From assembly GCA_027382625.1 (NCBI GenBank), contig JAJKFJ010021451.1, forward strand, positions 1 through 64,000: a stretch of DNA of 64,000 nucleotides, given 5' to 3'. Under the pieces are notes generated by a model. That model was not told the DNA's origin. It saw only the letters and a list, made by a program, of their open reading frames with translations, and did no database searches. Each line of letters starts with the position of its first letter. Position 1 is the first letter of the stretch. The translations under genes and the position numbers were made by a program. Source of the stretch: Tetmemena sp. SeJ-2015 (lineage: Eukaryota > Ciliophora > Spirotrichea > Sporadotrichida > Oxytrichidae). Below are positions 37,901-50,024 of the stretch, piece after piece.

Positions 37901-38575
37901 AATGTTCTTACAAGTGAGCCTAGAGTGTTGGGTGCGTCAAAGGATAGTATTGAGGTTAATCTTAAGCTTTAGTAGATTAAATAGGCTTTAATTGAAAATT
38001 TTAGGAATAAATTTAATAAGATGTCTTGTCTTAGTTGCTTGTTTGAATTTATTTTTATGAATCTATTTTTGGACTCTTTTACTCCTTGCCTTAAAACTTA
38101 TTATGTAGTTGTCTATCTTTGTCATTTTTTATAGCCTGAGATTAATCCTGATGATGTATTTAGTTTACTTTAATCTCAATTAATTAATCAAAGCTTTATC
38201 AAATTATTGATATTTTCTCATCTTGATGCAAGATTGGTTAATGGAAAACTTTCTGATTAGAAATCTCATTGGGATCTTTTCTAGTTTGGTCATGTTTACC
38301 TTCTTTGCTTTGCTGATCGAGTAAATTAGTGGTGCTTTGCTATGCAGCAGGAGTAGGGGAAAAGAATTTACCTATCTTTTCAAGTGGTGGCTAATTTCTT
38401 ATGGTATCTCTGTTACTCTTTAACTGCTCGTGCTATCCAGTGTATCACAAAAAAGTTTTTTTATATGAGAGCTGAGGAGGGGAGGGGAAACTCTGAATTT
38501 TAAAGGACGATTTGGGGTTGTTGCTGTTTATTTGTTCTTGGGAGGGCAAGTCAGCAAGATCACTTTAGAACATGA
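37847..38575 (+). CDS. Uninterrupted 242-aa ORF, Cys- and aromatic-rich, orphan
   Basis: Not recognised. A single frame without IES runs from an ATG at 37847 to TGA at 38573-38575. It reads like a folded helical protein: KDSIEVNLKLQQIKQALI, NKMSCLSCLFEFIFMNLFLD, YYVVVYLCHFLQPEINPDDV, LCFADRVNQWCFAMQQEQ, VVANFLWYLCYSLTARAIQ, then a Cys-rich end. Its codons favour T in third position (CTT, TCT, TTT, GAT), unlike the flanking genes, and it lies on the opposite strand to genes on both sides. The first ~20 codons overlap minus-strand coding-like sequence, so the real start may be internal. It could be a germline-limited gene, one large MDS of a gene elsewhere, or part of an unrecognised element. 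Confidence 0.5.
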
Positions 38576-38940
38576 TGGATGATTGTTGTGATACACTTAT
38601 AATAAATTAGAAAGTTAATGTTAGTTAATAGTGATGCAGATTTTTGCTTAAGTCTTACTATTGGTTTACAAATAGATTTTAGTTGTTCAGGCCCTAAGTA
38701 AATCAAAATAAATTAAGTCAAAATGAAATGAATGAATAGGGAAAGTTTACTTGAGCTGCTCTATTTGTTATGCATGAAACTGAAAGGATAACTTGCTATC
38801 TACTAACCATCTTGAATTCTTTATTCCTCTAGCAGACTGTTTTCTAATCCATTGTTTAACGCTTGACCCCCGCTCGCTTACAAAACCCCACTGTTATCTA
38901 GAGAAAGAGAGTGAGCGAAATTATTTTTTAAAAAAATTTC
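38576..38940. other. Intergenic stretch
   Basis: AT-rich, no supported gene; long minus-strand openness here is due to scarcity of TGA, not coding character. Confidence 0.35.
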
Positions 38941-41900
38941 AATTAATTAAGGCCCATGCCACTGCCAAGACTTAATATCTAGTTCATCCTCTAGTCACTC
39001 TGATTTTATTGATAGGACATATTTTACTGTAGCTGTTACTAAATGCTGGCATTAAAAATCTCTCCGCTGCTCTGGAGTTTATTGTCTATATTTTGATAAT
39101 GACTGAAAGCCACACTGTCAAACTTAGAGTGCTGGTAGTTGGAATTATTAAGTAGAGAACTCTGGTGGAGCATAACAGGCATTTGAGGGATGTTGAGCTA
39201 GAGAAGCTGAGGCATGTTTGGCTGCATCAGTGGGTGCTATAAAGGAGAAGCGGAGGAGTCGGTCATACTTCCTTATACTAAGGGACTGGTCTGCTAATTT
39301 TGCAGATGCACTTCAGCAACATGCATCTATTTCAAGTAATCGAGTTGTTGAGAATAGTGGTCAATCGCTAATTACATTCTTTCACCAATTGTCTTGATAA
39401 TAAAAGAGCATTCTAATCAATAAAAGATATTAGTGCCTGATACAGCTAAAGACTGTGACAATCTCTCCTGCTCGGCTTTGACTCTATTATGGATGAGTCT
39501 CTCGTTTTCAGTGTCTGCCTTTCTTTCATAGATGAAAGGGTTATACTTGTAGGTCTGGTCAGCAACTACAAGTTTACGCTGAAACTGAATTCTTTGCTGA
39601 AGAGTCATTGGCACTTAGTTTAGCTGCTAGATTAGTTACTTCTGAGCTGGTGTGAGTCTCGGATCATTCAAACCTGGCTGAGAAAAGCTTTGACCGTCTA
39701 TAAATTGCTTATAAATTATTTACCGATAACTTATTGGGAGTTTGGCAAACCATATCCCATGTTAAAAATATATCTCACTATTTTAATGTAGACATGCATT
39801 TGCTGGAGATTCTGTTCTCCAAAATTGATAGGAGTCATTTCAAAAGCCTCTGATGAATCAGTTACTACAACACCTTGTCTCTGATCTTGCATTTGGATAT
39901 GATAGGCTTAATCTTAGGGCATCCTCTAATTTTGAGAAATCTTAAGTTAAGGAGTATTCTCTGCTGATACTGGCAGCATGAAGAACTATGATTCATTTCC
40001 TAAGTCTTCAAGGGAGACTTGCACTAACTGCTAAAGCTAAATTCGATCATAAATGAAATGGATTGTGAGTGTTAAATTACAGAGGCATCTTCATTCCTTC
40101 TAAAGACATAGGAAGAATCCTATTTAAGGTTCTGCGGGTTGCCAATTGAAGAGCCTCTATTTTAAGACTAAGACTAGTTAACTTGAATGTTAAACCTGGA
40201 GTCGGTTCTTGCATCTCTATTTTGATTATCTTTCTCCTTATTTGCTACTTAATATAGATTGGCTCTCCCTTCGCCATCTAATTTAAGTTTTACTAAAGCT
40301 GTTCTTTGCTTGCATTTGTGGTCAAATTAGGATACACAGGCTCACAAAGGGAGTGATAGAGAGAGACTAAGCACCCCTCGAATGATTCATCAAGGGTAAA
40401 TTCAATTAAGAAAGCTATTATTCATACATATTTGGTATCTGAAGGAGTGTCTTGTGTGTTTCATTTGTCCTCCCTTCTAATTGCATGCTTTGGTTTACTT
40501 GATGGTGAGATGAGTTAGATTGCATGCCTCCTGGAGCTGGAAATTTAGAGATATCCATCTTACTTCCATTATCATGCAGAGTGTCTTTACTCTTATACAT
40601 GAAAGGTGAGTCCTCGTTAGCCATTTCATATCTGTTCTAGAATTTTTACATATGCGAGTCTTAAGTGCCTGTGTCATAAATGTTTCCTCACATAGAAAAA
40701 GTAAATTGCAAAACTATTTCCATACTGATTGAGTTGAGTATTTGTAACATTCGAGCTCTGGTACTGCTAAGAGCTTAAGTTATGTTGCTCTTTTCCTGCG
40801 ATATCTTCCTCTCGATAGTTATTTTCTGATCCTTGGTTTAACAGTGCCTTTTAATCAACTTGCTCTCCATCTATGATTCTGATGTTCTACTATTACTTCA
40901 GCAAGTCCTCTCCAACATTTATATTAGAGAAGAAAGGAGAGGCGAGGTCATTATTCAGTCGAGGGCTTTTGTCTTTCTAAAGACTCTCCTTAGATTTTAA
41001 GTATAAAAATAATTTTGAGTTGAGGAATGGCTTTCCTCTAATACTGATACTGAACTGAGCCAATTCTTTGTTCTAGAGAATAGACTCGAGCTTCTGATTC
41101 CTATTTCTGTGCGATGGTGGAGTTTTTCGTGATGCGTTGTAGTCATCCACTTCGAATTATTAAGGAAGAAATGATCATAAAACTAAATTTGAGACCCTGT
41201 GCTGCAGCTATTTACTACTTCAAACAGAATTATATTGTGTCATAACTTTCTTGATAGGACTCTCCTCTCTCTTCCTTCAGCGTCGCTAGTTTATCTTGCT
41301 AGGGCCCTTGACTCTATGATTTAGCTTAGACTGTTCACCTGGATAGCTTGTCTTTGAATAGAGCTATGCTTGATCTGACCCTTCTTACTCGATGGCATCA
41401 GTTTAACAGACTGATCTCTTTGATTCTACAGTTTGCCTTCCCTCTCTCTCTTTTTCATCTTGATGCTGGAGTGATGAATTTGACCTTGGTTCCTCGAGGG
41501 GAGGATTCAGTCTCTGCATCTCTGTTTATCAACGCTATATTCAAACTGCTTAAAAATTGCTTAGAATTTTAATTGATATTCATTTTGTTCTTTGAGGTAT
41601 TACTGTTCCTCTGGATCACGACGTCAATACTTTTGCTTAAGAAGTTGTTTAAGTGCTCCAAGGTTTGATTGTCGTTCGTATCTTACTACGATGAGAAATT
41701 ATCTTGATTCTAGTGAGAAGATATTGAAACCTCTCCATACACAAAAAAATAAGCAATATAGAAATTGAATGCTCCATGATAGTTCGGTAAGGAAACTAAT
41801 TGATGAGGCAAAACTTGCTCTGAGATTCCGCTGAATCTTGCGCCTCCTCCATTTTCGACAGCTTTCCTAATCTTTCCATCTATCTTACTTTAAATAGGTT

Positions 41901-44614
41901 CTCTCTTGCCTCTCCTTGCTCTCGCGCCCTAATCATTCTAGCCATCTTTATACTCGATACTCTCCTCCTAGGACATACCAGGAGAGGTAAAATTCTCACT
42001 CTTAACTTCTTCTATAGATGCCTCAGCATTCTAGCCTGAAACTATCCTCTAGGCCTCTTGGAACCTAAGCTCACTGGTCAGACTTTTATCAATAGCTAGA
42101 GTCTATGCACCTGAGCCCAACTCTGAGTTGATGTTTAGATGATGCTGCTGCATCTAGTGAAGCTGGTAGTGTTGGTATTGAGAAGAGTTCTAAGAATTAG
42201 GATAGATTTGATTGAGGCCGTTTGTGCCCTAGGATTAAGAGGGATGCTATTGCTAGTGTGAGGTGGTGTGGATCTACAACTAAAGGATTCGCTTATCCTA
42301 TGTCGTGGTGAGAAGCTAGTAGTTCGAAGAGGGATTTTGGACTAGGTTTCTTGGCTGGAGCTGCCTCAAGTCATCAAACATAGCCAAGTCAGTGTGGATT
42401 GGAGAAGGGTTCTCCATGGAAAAGCAATATCGTTATAAATTTAATGGAGAATTTAGAGCTTGTCTAGTCATTCAAGAGTAAGTCTTATCTGTAATTCCTG
42501 CTACCTCGACCATTATCACTCGATCTCAAGGACAACATTTAAACGATTAATATTATCAGATCTATTAGCTTGGGTAAGAGTGAGATTCTCTGGATCTGAG
42601 GCAGCTACATTCGAGGGGCTACTGTTTTGCTAGCCAGCCCCGACCTGCCATGCTCCAATACTAGAGTTCTGTTACTTTCTCTGAGCCTTGATCTCATTGG
42701 TGTAGTTCTTAGCCATTTTCTTTGAGCCAGTGTTTATACTTCGACTCCCTCTCATATTGGAATGTAGTTGAGGAGTCAGCTGCTCGTAGTACTGGTTAAG
42801 ATTCAAGTTGTTCAGCAGGTCGCTCGGCTAACTATGCTTCATGTCCCCCTAGCGACTTAATTTATTCAAGTTTAACATAAATATTTATCTTTTCCATGCT
42901 TCTGAGATAGCGCCATTTGATGAGCTGCCATTAATCCGACTCTAGTCTAGGATTCCTTTTGTCTGTTGATGAATTACATAGGGAAGGCTTTTATTGAGGT
43001 TCTCCTGCACTTGGATGTTGATGGCCGATTAGTTGTTCCCTGTGCCTGAGTTTATAACTGTGAGATCTATCTCTCTGTTTTTTCGCTTTTCCTTCTTGCT
43101 CTTCTTGGTCTTAGATCTCTTCGCTAACTTCTTCTCCTTCAGATTAAGAAAATCAAATTCAAAGTTAACTTTATTAAATTAGCCTTGGAAGTGATCCCAC
43201 TGAGAGTTTACTCTTGAGTTTAGTCAGAGGCTAATTTGTAGAGCTGATGAGAGTTCTGCAGGCGCTGAATATGAGAATTCTTCTTGTAGTTGGGGAGGAA
43301 GCAGTTGGTTTGATTCTTGAGAGTGTGCTCCATTATTTTCTTGGCATTTTGCAATCCTTCTGTACCTTAATTCCCTCCATACCTGCCTTTCCTCTTCCCA
43401 AATCCCTGTCCATCTAAAATACTATTCATGATTAAGTTAAAGTTTTATCTGTGATGTTGAAAACGATGGTGCTCTAGTCAGTGCCTTCAAATCCTTGGTT
43501 ATTAGATTACTTCCTTTGAATTTGGCAGCCGAAGGTTTGGAGTTGGAAATTCCTGTCGTACTGTTAGTAGGACTGCATCATGGAATCGCTGTTCTTATGT
43601 TTATGACTGGACTGGTGATGTGGTTTTTATTTTGGGAGTACTCTGAGGACTGCTGCCTTTAAGGATTCTAATGAGCGTATGAATAACTCTTCTGAGGCTT
43701 CAAGGTGCACAATTTAAATTAAAATATGAAAGTTGCTAATGTCTGGAGGAGTATGAGGGAAGCTCTTGCCATCAAAGCGTTATAAATAAGAAAAGTAAAG
43801 ACGTTCTTGCATCTGAGAGATATCATTGCTTTGAATGTGCATGAGCTGAGAGTGAGCTGCTTGCCTCTCCATTTCATGATGTAGGATTCTTTCATCTTCT
43901 CCATACTCTTTCCTCTCATCCTTGCTTTTGAGCTAATGACCTCTCTGCTATTTCCTTTAGCTTCTATTCTCTCTTCTTTCTTTAGAATTAACTTTATTAC
44001 ATCATCATTGAACGCATTAGATTAAACTTGTCCATCTGGGTTATAATTTTGCATTTATTGTGAGAAGCCTGAAGCAATAAACTTGCTTTACATCTGTCGG
44101 TTGTTAGTGGTAGAGAAAGTGCCTCCACTCATCATTGTCCTCTCGTGACTATGCTGTCCTAACTCACCCTCTTCATAAATTCATAGACTTACTATACTGA
44201 TGTCGTTTCTTGGTTTAGACTTATTTTGGCAATTTCAATCTCCTTGTCTTGATAGGCCTCGTGCTCATTTTCAATATCCTAATGAGTTAGGATATCCTCC
44301 TCCTTCCTAGTCAGTCTCTCGTTTTCTCTAAATCTATTGATCTCCATTTCCACATCGATGTCCACGTTCTTGCCCGTTCCTGGTTTATCGGTTTTAGCTT
44401 TTCTTGTTCTCATACTGCTCCTCCTGGAACCACTGTATCGGCTGCCTGGTTTTAGGTAACTGCCACTTGAACCCAGCTGATCCATCAAGGTGGGGGAGGA
44501 GGCTTGCTCTCTGGTTACTTTTGTCTTTGCGTCGGTGTTTGAGACTAGGGATCGAACTTGCAAGAGTTGATTATCTATAGCCACAGTGGAAACCGTGGCC
44601 GCTGGTCTTGCCAT
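38940..44614 (-). CDS. Very large low-complexity protein(s), unknown
   Basis: Not recognised. The start at 44614 is convincing: MARPAATVSTVAIDNQLLQV, then SSPTLMDQLGSSGSYLKPGS, RRSSMRTRKAKTDK and a charged helix (VEMEINRFRENERLTRKEED). Minus-strand coding-like, Gln/Asn/Ser-rich sequence continues with breaks: QHQDEKEREGRQTVESKRS near 41450, a Met/Ser/His-rich KFPAPGGMQSNSSHHQVNQ near 40530, TLQQRIQFQRKLVVADQTYK near 39590 and KFDSVAFSHYQNIDNKLQS near 39080. No TGA clearly marks the end. Whether this is one 5.6-kb gene or two or three is not decidable from the sequence; the colinear same-strand layout and absence of a clear internal start favour few genes. Proteins of this style in ciliates are often disordered scaffolds. 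Confidence 0.4.
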
Positions 44615-44639
44615 TTCGATTATGTATATTTATATTCAA

Positions 44640-47600
44640 AAGTTGTTTTATTTCTTAATTTATCATCATCAACCCCCAATTACAGTAAAATTAAGTTTTG
44701 AGAACATCCTAAACTACCCCTACTGTGAAGAGTTTAGAACATTATCTGTGGAGTCTCTAAACTCCCTTGTTATTACGGATGGCAGCAATTTGGAAGAAGG
44801 GAATGAAAGATGTAAAATACAGGTGTAAAAAAATAACGAAGAAGAAGACTAAATTCATTCAACTGAGGATGAAAAGCATCTTATTGTAAAAGAGAAACCA
44901 TCTAAGTTTAACACAAACAGAAACATTCTCCTACTTTAAGATATAAAGATGAAAGTCAAAAAGTTATAGGAAACCCAAACGTAATGAAGATTAATTAAAC
45001 CTAGTTTATGTGGGATTAAATGTTGATTAATTAGAACTCATCTGTAGCTTTGCTTTAGTAATCACCTTAGTAGGCAATAAACTCCACTGGTTTATTTTTC
45101 AGTCCTTCAGATAAAGAACATATATACAACTCTAATGAAGCAGAAGAAGATAGTCTACTCAAAGAATTTCTCTTATCTTTGGGTTTCGAAATATCTGAGA
45201 GCAGTTAACCACCTCTAGAATCTCTAGTAAACTATCAGGCAGCATTCTTATTACCGTTTGATAAGTAACTCAAGTAAACTAATCATACAAAAAATACAAT
45301 AATAAAAGTGATAATATCTCTTTTTACTTTACCTTTTATATGGGAAAGACTTCCTTTTGAAACAGCTAGGGAGTCTTTATCTAAATGGAGGCCTAAACAA
45401 ATTAGGAACAACTATAAGTGAGTAAAATAATACAATATAATAGAATTGGTTAATTTATTGAGGGTTTTTCTAGCAACTGGAGAAGCATGATGTTTAAAAA
45501 TGAGGGGTTCTTCAAACTTGAATACTTTAGAAAGCTTAAATCTCTATTTGGAATTGATATGTCAGAAGATGAAGCCTTTGAAATCAGAAATACCCTTGGT
45601 CTAACTTAGGAACAGGCTGAGCAGATAAATGAGATAACAAACTGCTCCAGTCTGGAGGAATATCTAATTGAGCTCACTGAAAACTGATGCTTAAATTAAT
45701 TTTAACTTCCAAGCATTTGACTAGATGGTCAAAGACATTTTGGCAGACACCACATACTCTTCTTCATAGCTTATGGATTAAGCATTCAGCTCACTGCATC
45801 CATTTATCTAAGCTCTCTACCACTTTTAGATGAGTGCTACATTCTACATAAGTATCCTATATTTATTATATGATAAGGTAGGGACATTCCTTAAAATGTG
45901 CTTTGCAGACTCCATCTCCAGGGCTGATCTTACTCATCCTACGAACAAGGAGTCAAAGCTTGCGAGGGCTATAATGAATTTAGACTTGCTCTCACTTGAA
46001 AAGATAAGCACCTACATCTATAATGAGAAGCCGATCAACATTGAACTTCTCGTCTAGCTAATTAAATTCTTATTTCACTTTTGATAGTTAATTTAAGCTA
46101 TTCTGTTATCGAGAGTAGTTGATAATTGACGATAGAGAGTTAAAAGGCTCTAAAACTTGACTAGCTAGTATTTTAAGCTATGGATGGAAACTCAGAGCGC
46201 ATGGATAACTTCTGGATTACAATCCGCACTATGATCTAGAGCGATTGACAAGGTAGATAATTTTGGAGCGACCTGGAGTCAGCAGGTCGCTATTAGAAGA
46301 ATGGGTTTATTCACCGGAGCCTGAGTACGGAATATATGATGTACCAGAACATTCAGAGAGTAGAATAGAAGCCCTCGAAGAATTGAGACAAAGAATTCTC
46401 TAATTTAAGATCAAGAAAGAGAGAACTTTCGGAGAACTAGACTTGCACTAAATTCTGAGCGAGATGGAAAGAAATGAAAGCTTGAAAGAATGGGTCAAAT
46501 TTATATTTTAAAGGGTCTTAGAATTTCTCTCAAGAAAAGCTGTTAGCGTTTTCACCCTCAGGCATATCGCAACTTCTGTTTTCAGCAGAGGATACATTAC
46601 TCTTGGACAAAATTAGAATAATCCTATAAAGCGCATAGACGTGGCTTCATAGTGAATAGCTGATGGAAGATTTTTAGCTTTATAACATAATGGTAGACAT
46701 ATGCGCTTATGAAGAAATGGAGATATAATTTGATATCAGCAAGTGCATGAATGAAGACTACTTGAAATACAATTAATAATTTACACATAAGCATTTAATA
46801 AATATAAGCACAACAGTTAGATATTCCACCAACTCAAAACCTTCTAGGAATAAGCTTATCCTGATAAAAGAGGCTCTGCTTAAGAATAAAAGCAGGAAAA
46901 ATACATTAGAGAACTCTAAATGATAATCAATAATTATGCATAGAGCAATTATGCTTGTCTCTACTTTCATGCAAGCAGATTAGGAAGAAAGGATGAAAGC
47001 TTGCAGTTACTTTATATGTGACAAAGCCTTTACTCTCAACTCTAAAATTGATGCCTTTTAAAATATGGAGCTGAATTAGTTTACTAAGCTGCAAGAAAAT
47101 CTTTATAACAATCTCAGCTAAACAGGCTTCCTAGCATCAATACTTAACTCTAGGTTCATTTAATATGCTCAGTTCCTAAATGAGAAGAGAGAGGTTAACA
47201 TTTGCGATGATTTAAACTGGACTCCCCTTCATTTCGCAGCATTTGTTAATGATAGGAAGATGGTGCGGTTCCTAATTTAAGACAGCCTTTGTTTCATAAA
47301 TGAACTTATTACACTACACAAGATGACTCCAATTTAAATCGCTCTAATGAAGTTCAATATGGAGGAAGAGATTGCAATTTCCAGCTAACTCAATCATAAG
47401 GAAGCCAAAGTTTAAGAAGAAAATATAGTGCTTCAACTCTTGTAGATCATAACTATCTTGTTTTAGGTTTTAATTTAAAGAGAGGGGCTAAGCTTTCAGC
47501 AGATTTATTTTACAAATTGCTTGGAGCAGCTATAAACTACGATCAGCTAGAGTACTTTAGAATTGCCTTCAACCGTGGTCTATCACTACACCACCCTCTT

Positions 47601-47948
47601 GATTGCTCTAAGCCTTCTATTCACAAAGCAGTGTGCATGAGTGCTTATAAAATACTGGACTTTTACTCAAGAATCTACTCAGGAGAGGACTTAATCTACA
47701 GAGTGAAGGAGCCAGATTTCCAAGGTATGAACTGCCTTGACTATGCAAAGTAAAGTGGGGATAAGATTACGAGGAAGCTTGTCAAAGTTATGGCTGAGGG
47801 AGGTTAAATCAGCTTCGGTCAATATGACTTAGATGCATACTTATGTATATATTCTCTAATGCAAAGGAGATATAGAGTAGCGAATAAGAAGTCAAAGATA
47901 GATTCATTCTGTAGAGCCTAAGTTAGATAAACTTACTGTAAACGGTGA
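44640..47948 (+). CDS. Ankyrin-repeat-containing protein, unknown function
   Basis: The plus strand carries SFENILNYPYCEEFRTLS, then an acidic/Lys region, DSLLKEFLLSLGFEISESS, FETARESLSKWRPKQIRNN and DMSEDEAFEIRNTLGLTQE. An ankyrin unit follows, VNICDDLNWTPLHFAAFVND with MVRFLIQDS (about 47190-47290), then further repeat-like helices LLGAAINYDQLEYFRIAFNR and GMNCLDYAKQSGDKITRKLV. The end is TGA at 47946-47948. Ankyrin repeats mediate protein contacts; partners are unknown. Several AT-rich IES-like inserts split the frame (near 45000, 45290, 45430, 45690, 46080). An ATG at 44622 is open but lies 8 bp from the divergent start at 44614, so the true start is probably farther in or on another MDS. 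Confidence 0.55.
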
Positions 47949-48007
47949 GCTAACTCAAAAGTCAGCTTGAAACTTTAAACTCTCGCCCGACCTCTAATAC
48001 TGTAGTG

Positions 48008-49316
48008 ATGGATTAAGATCAGGAAAAGCCAGCAAATACTGTTAGCAAGGATACAGAGATTAGCACTCTTAAAGGTCAACTTGCTCTTCAAAATGAGATT
48101 ATTCTTAAATAAATACGCAGACTAATATATCTCTGTATATTTTTTATATCAAAGATTATGGCAAAAGTGATGAAGCAGTTGGATGAAATGCGACATTAGC
48201 AAAACTAGATCTAGAGTTAGATCACTTAGCAAAACTAAGACTCTGCCAAGATACAGTCCATTATTTAAAATATCTCTCCTTTAGCTGGAAAGCAAGCTAT
48301 CTTAATTTTTAAAACATTTTGAAAGCTATGCCTTCTCCCTTTCTCTCATCCATTCAGGGTTCGCCTGAGATCAGATTCAACCAGACTTAGAAGTTCAACC
48401 AGGAAGACTTGAGAGAAGTGATATAGATATTCCTTGATGAAACCGAAAAGCTTCCTGTCAAATCGAAGCAAAGGCTAAAAGAAAGTCGACGCTAGATAAA
48501 CAACTTGAACCCCAACCAGTTTAAAAGATCTGCTTCAACTGCCACTGGCAAGAAAGGCAAGTACTTCCTCTAATCTCCTAAACGTTTAACAGAGCAAGCA
48601 GATTCAACACTAGAGATCCTTAGGAAGAAGAGCAACCACAGTAGCGGAAGTGGAAGTGGAAACCTAGCCAAGTATAAGGACTAAGGCTTTTATGGCTATG
48701 CGAGGGGTAGCTCTAAGATGTCAAACTCAACTCTTGAAGAAAGAGATGAGGAGGAAGAGGAGGACAGTCCCAATCGAAGTAGGAGATCATCTTGAGACAG
48801 CGCTAAAAGCAAATTGAGAGAGTGGTTTAAGGAGATAGAGAGCAGATTGAGAATATTCTTGACCTGCAATTGAGCGGTGATTTAGAGAATAGAACTCAAC
48901 GAGTCAGCTCTAAGAAAAGGAAGATATCCGAGAAGGACAAAAATCAATCTCACAGAAGTAAAGGATCCATGAAGAAGAAGACATCGAGAGAACTTTAAGA
49001 AGCAAGCAATAGGAGAAAAGAAGAGGGAGTATAGGAATAGATTTTAGATGAGGAGAATAAGCAAATACAGAAAGAAAATTTGTAGATGCAGCTTTTGATG
49101 CAGAAGAAAAATACTTATGACCAAGACAGACAAAGAAGACTTAAAAGGTTTTAGTTCTCTGAGTAAGTTGGTCTAAACTTTCAGATTCGCTATGTTTAAT
49201 TATCACTTCATCCTTTCATTCACTTTGGGAAACCCTTTCTAGCAAATCTAACATTCATCTTCAATCTAACTCTAAATATTTTTGCTTATTATGAAAGTGT
49301 TCTCTTAATGTAGTGA
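48008..49316 (+). CDS. Coiled-coil, basic low-complexity protein, unknown
   Basis: Starts MDQDQEKPANTVSKDTEIS and reads LKGQLALQNEIILKQIRR. After an AT-rich insert (about 48130-48155) come IMAKVMKQLDEMRHQQNQIQ and PLAGKQAIL, then PSPFLSSIQGSPEIRFNQ, REVIQIFLDETEKLPVKSK, an acidic RDEEEEEDSPNRSRRSS and a Gln/Lys coiled coil to QMQLLMQKKNTYDQDRQRR. The frame is open to TGA at 49314-49316 but coding character fades after about 49190. Frame conflicts near 48320 and 48790 need short IESs or are indels. No family recognised. Confidence 0.5.
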
Positions 49317-50024
49317 GTCTGAATTTGAAGGACGGCCGTTAGGCCATCAGTAGAGGGTGATAGGGGAAGATAGTCGGCAGTTAATAAATGAACATGTGAA
49401 GCCATTTTCTCAGCTCCATCATTAAATCTGGTCACCCCAAAATCCTCCTACTGTAATATTAATCATCCCCTAATGAATATCAAATTAATTTCTATTCAAG
49501 TTCTTCAATATTTTTATCGTTGATTGACTATTCTTAGAGCTAGAGCAAAGGTTTGAGTTAGGGTTTGGTGGGAGAAGTTGACTAGCGGTAGGGTGAGGAA
49601 ATGAGAAGGCATACGCAGCTATCTAAGTAGCATAGTAACATTATTTCCTCAAAGTTGTAGGTAAAGAATAAAAAGAATTGTGTTATTTTCTGAATTAACA
49701 CATCATCACATCTTATTCTATTCCTTAAATCGTTCTCAAAAGAATATAGCCAAAATATTTTCTCATTTTAGAGAATATTTTGAAAATAGTTCATATTCTC
49801 TAATTAATTTTGTATTTAGCATCTTAAAATGTTTTTAAAGAGAATTTTAAACTTCAGCCTTATTTTAAAAATGGATTTTAAAAGATATTCCTTCTATAAT
49901 GAGTTTCTCATTTATGTGATGGAAAATAGGAATATAAAGGAAAAGAATCTGAATAGATTCATTGGTATCAGTTGTTGTTGGTGTAAAATCTTTTATTTAT
50001 TTTGTAATTTTAATTACTGTTCTT
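49317..50024. other. Intergenic stretch between convergent genes
   Basis: AT-rich with a G-rich patch near 49550-49600. No gene, RNA or repeat supported; a 68-codon open stretch at 49829-50035 has no coding character. Confidence 0.4.

Noticed and set aside
38881..38889. CAAAACCCC, another telomere-like 9-mer
   Set aside because: Single unit within ordinary sequence; the adjacent sequence has no inverted repeat or TBE-like ORF.
41348..41572. Plus-strand frame with two hydrophobic runs
   Set aside because: Antisense of minus-strand coding sequence QHQDEKEREGRQTVESKRS; apparent hydrophobicity is the complement of Glu/Lys/Gln codons.
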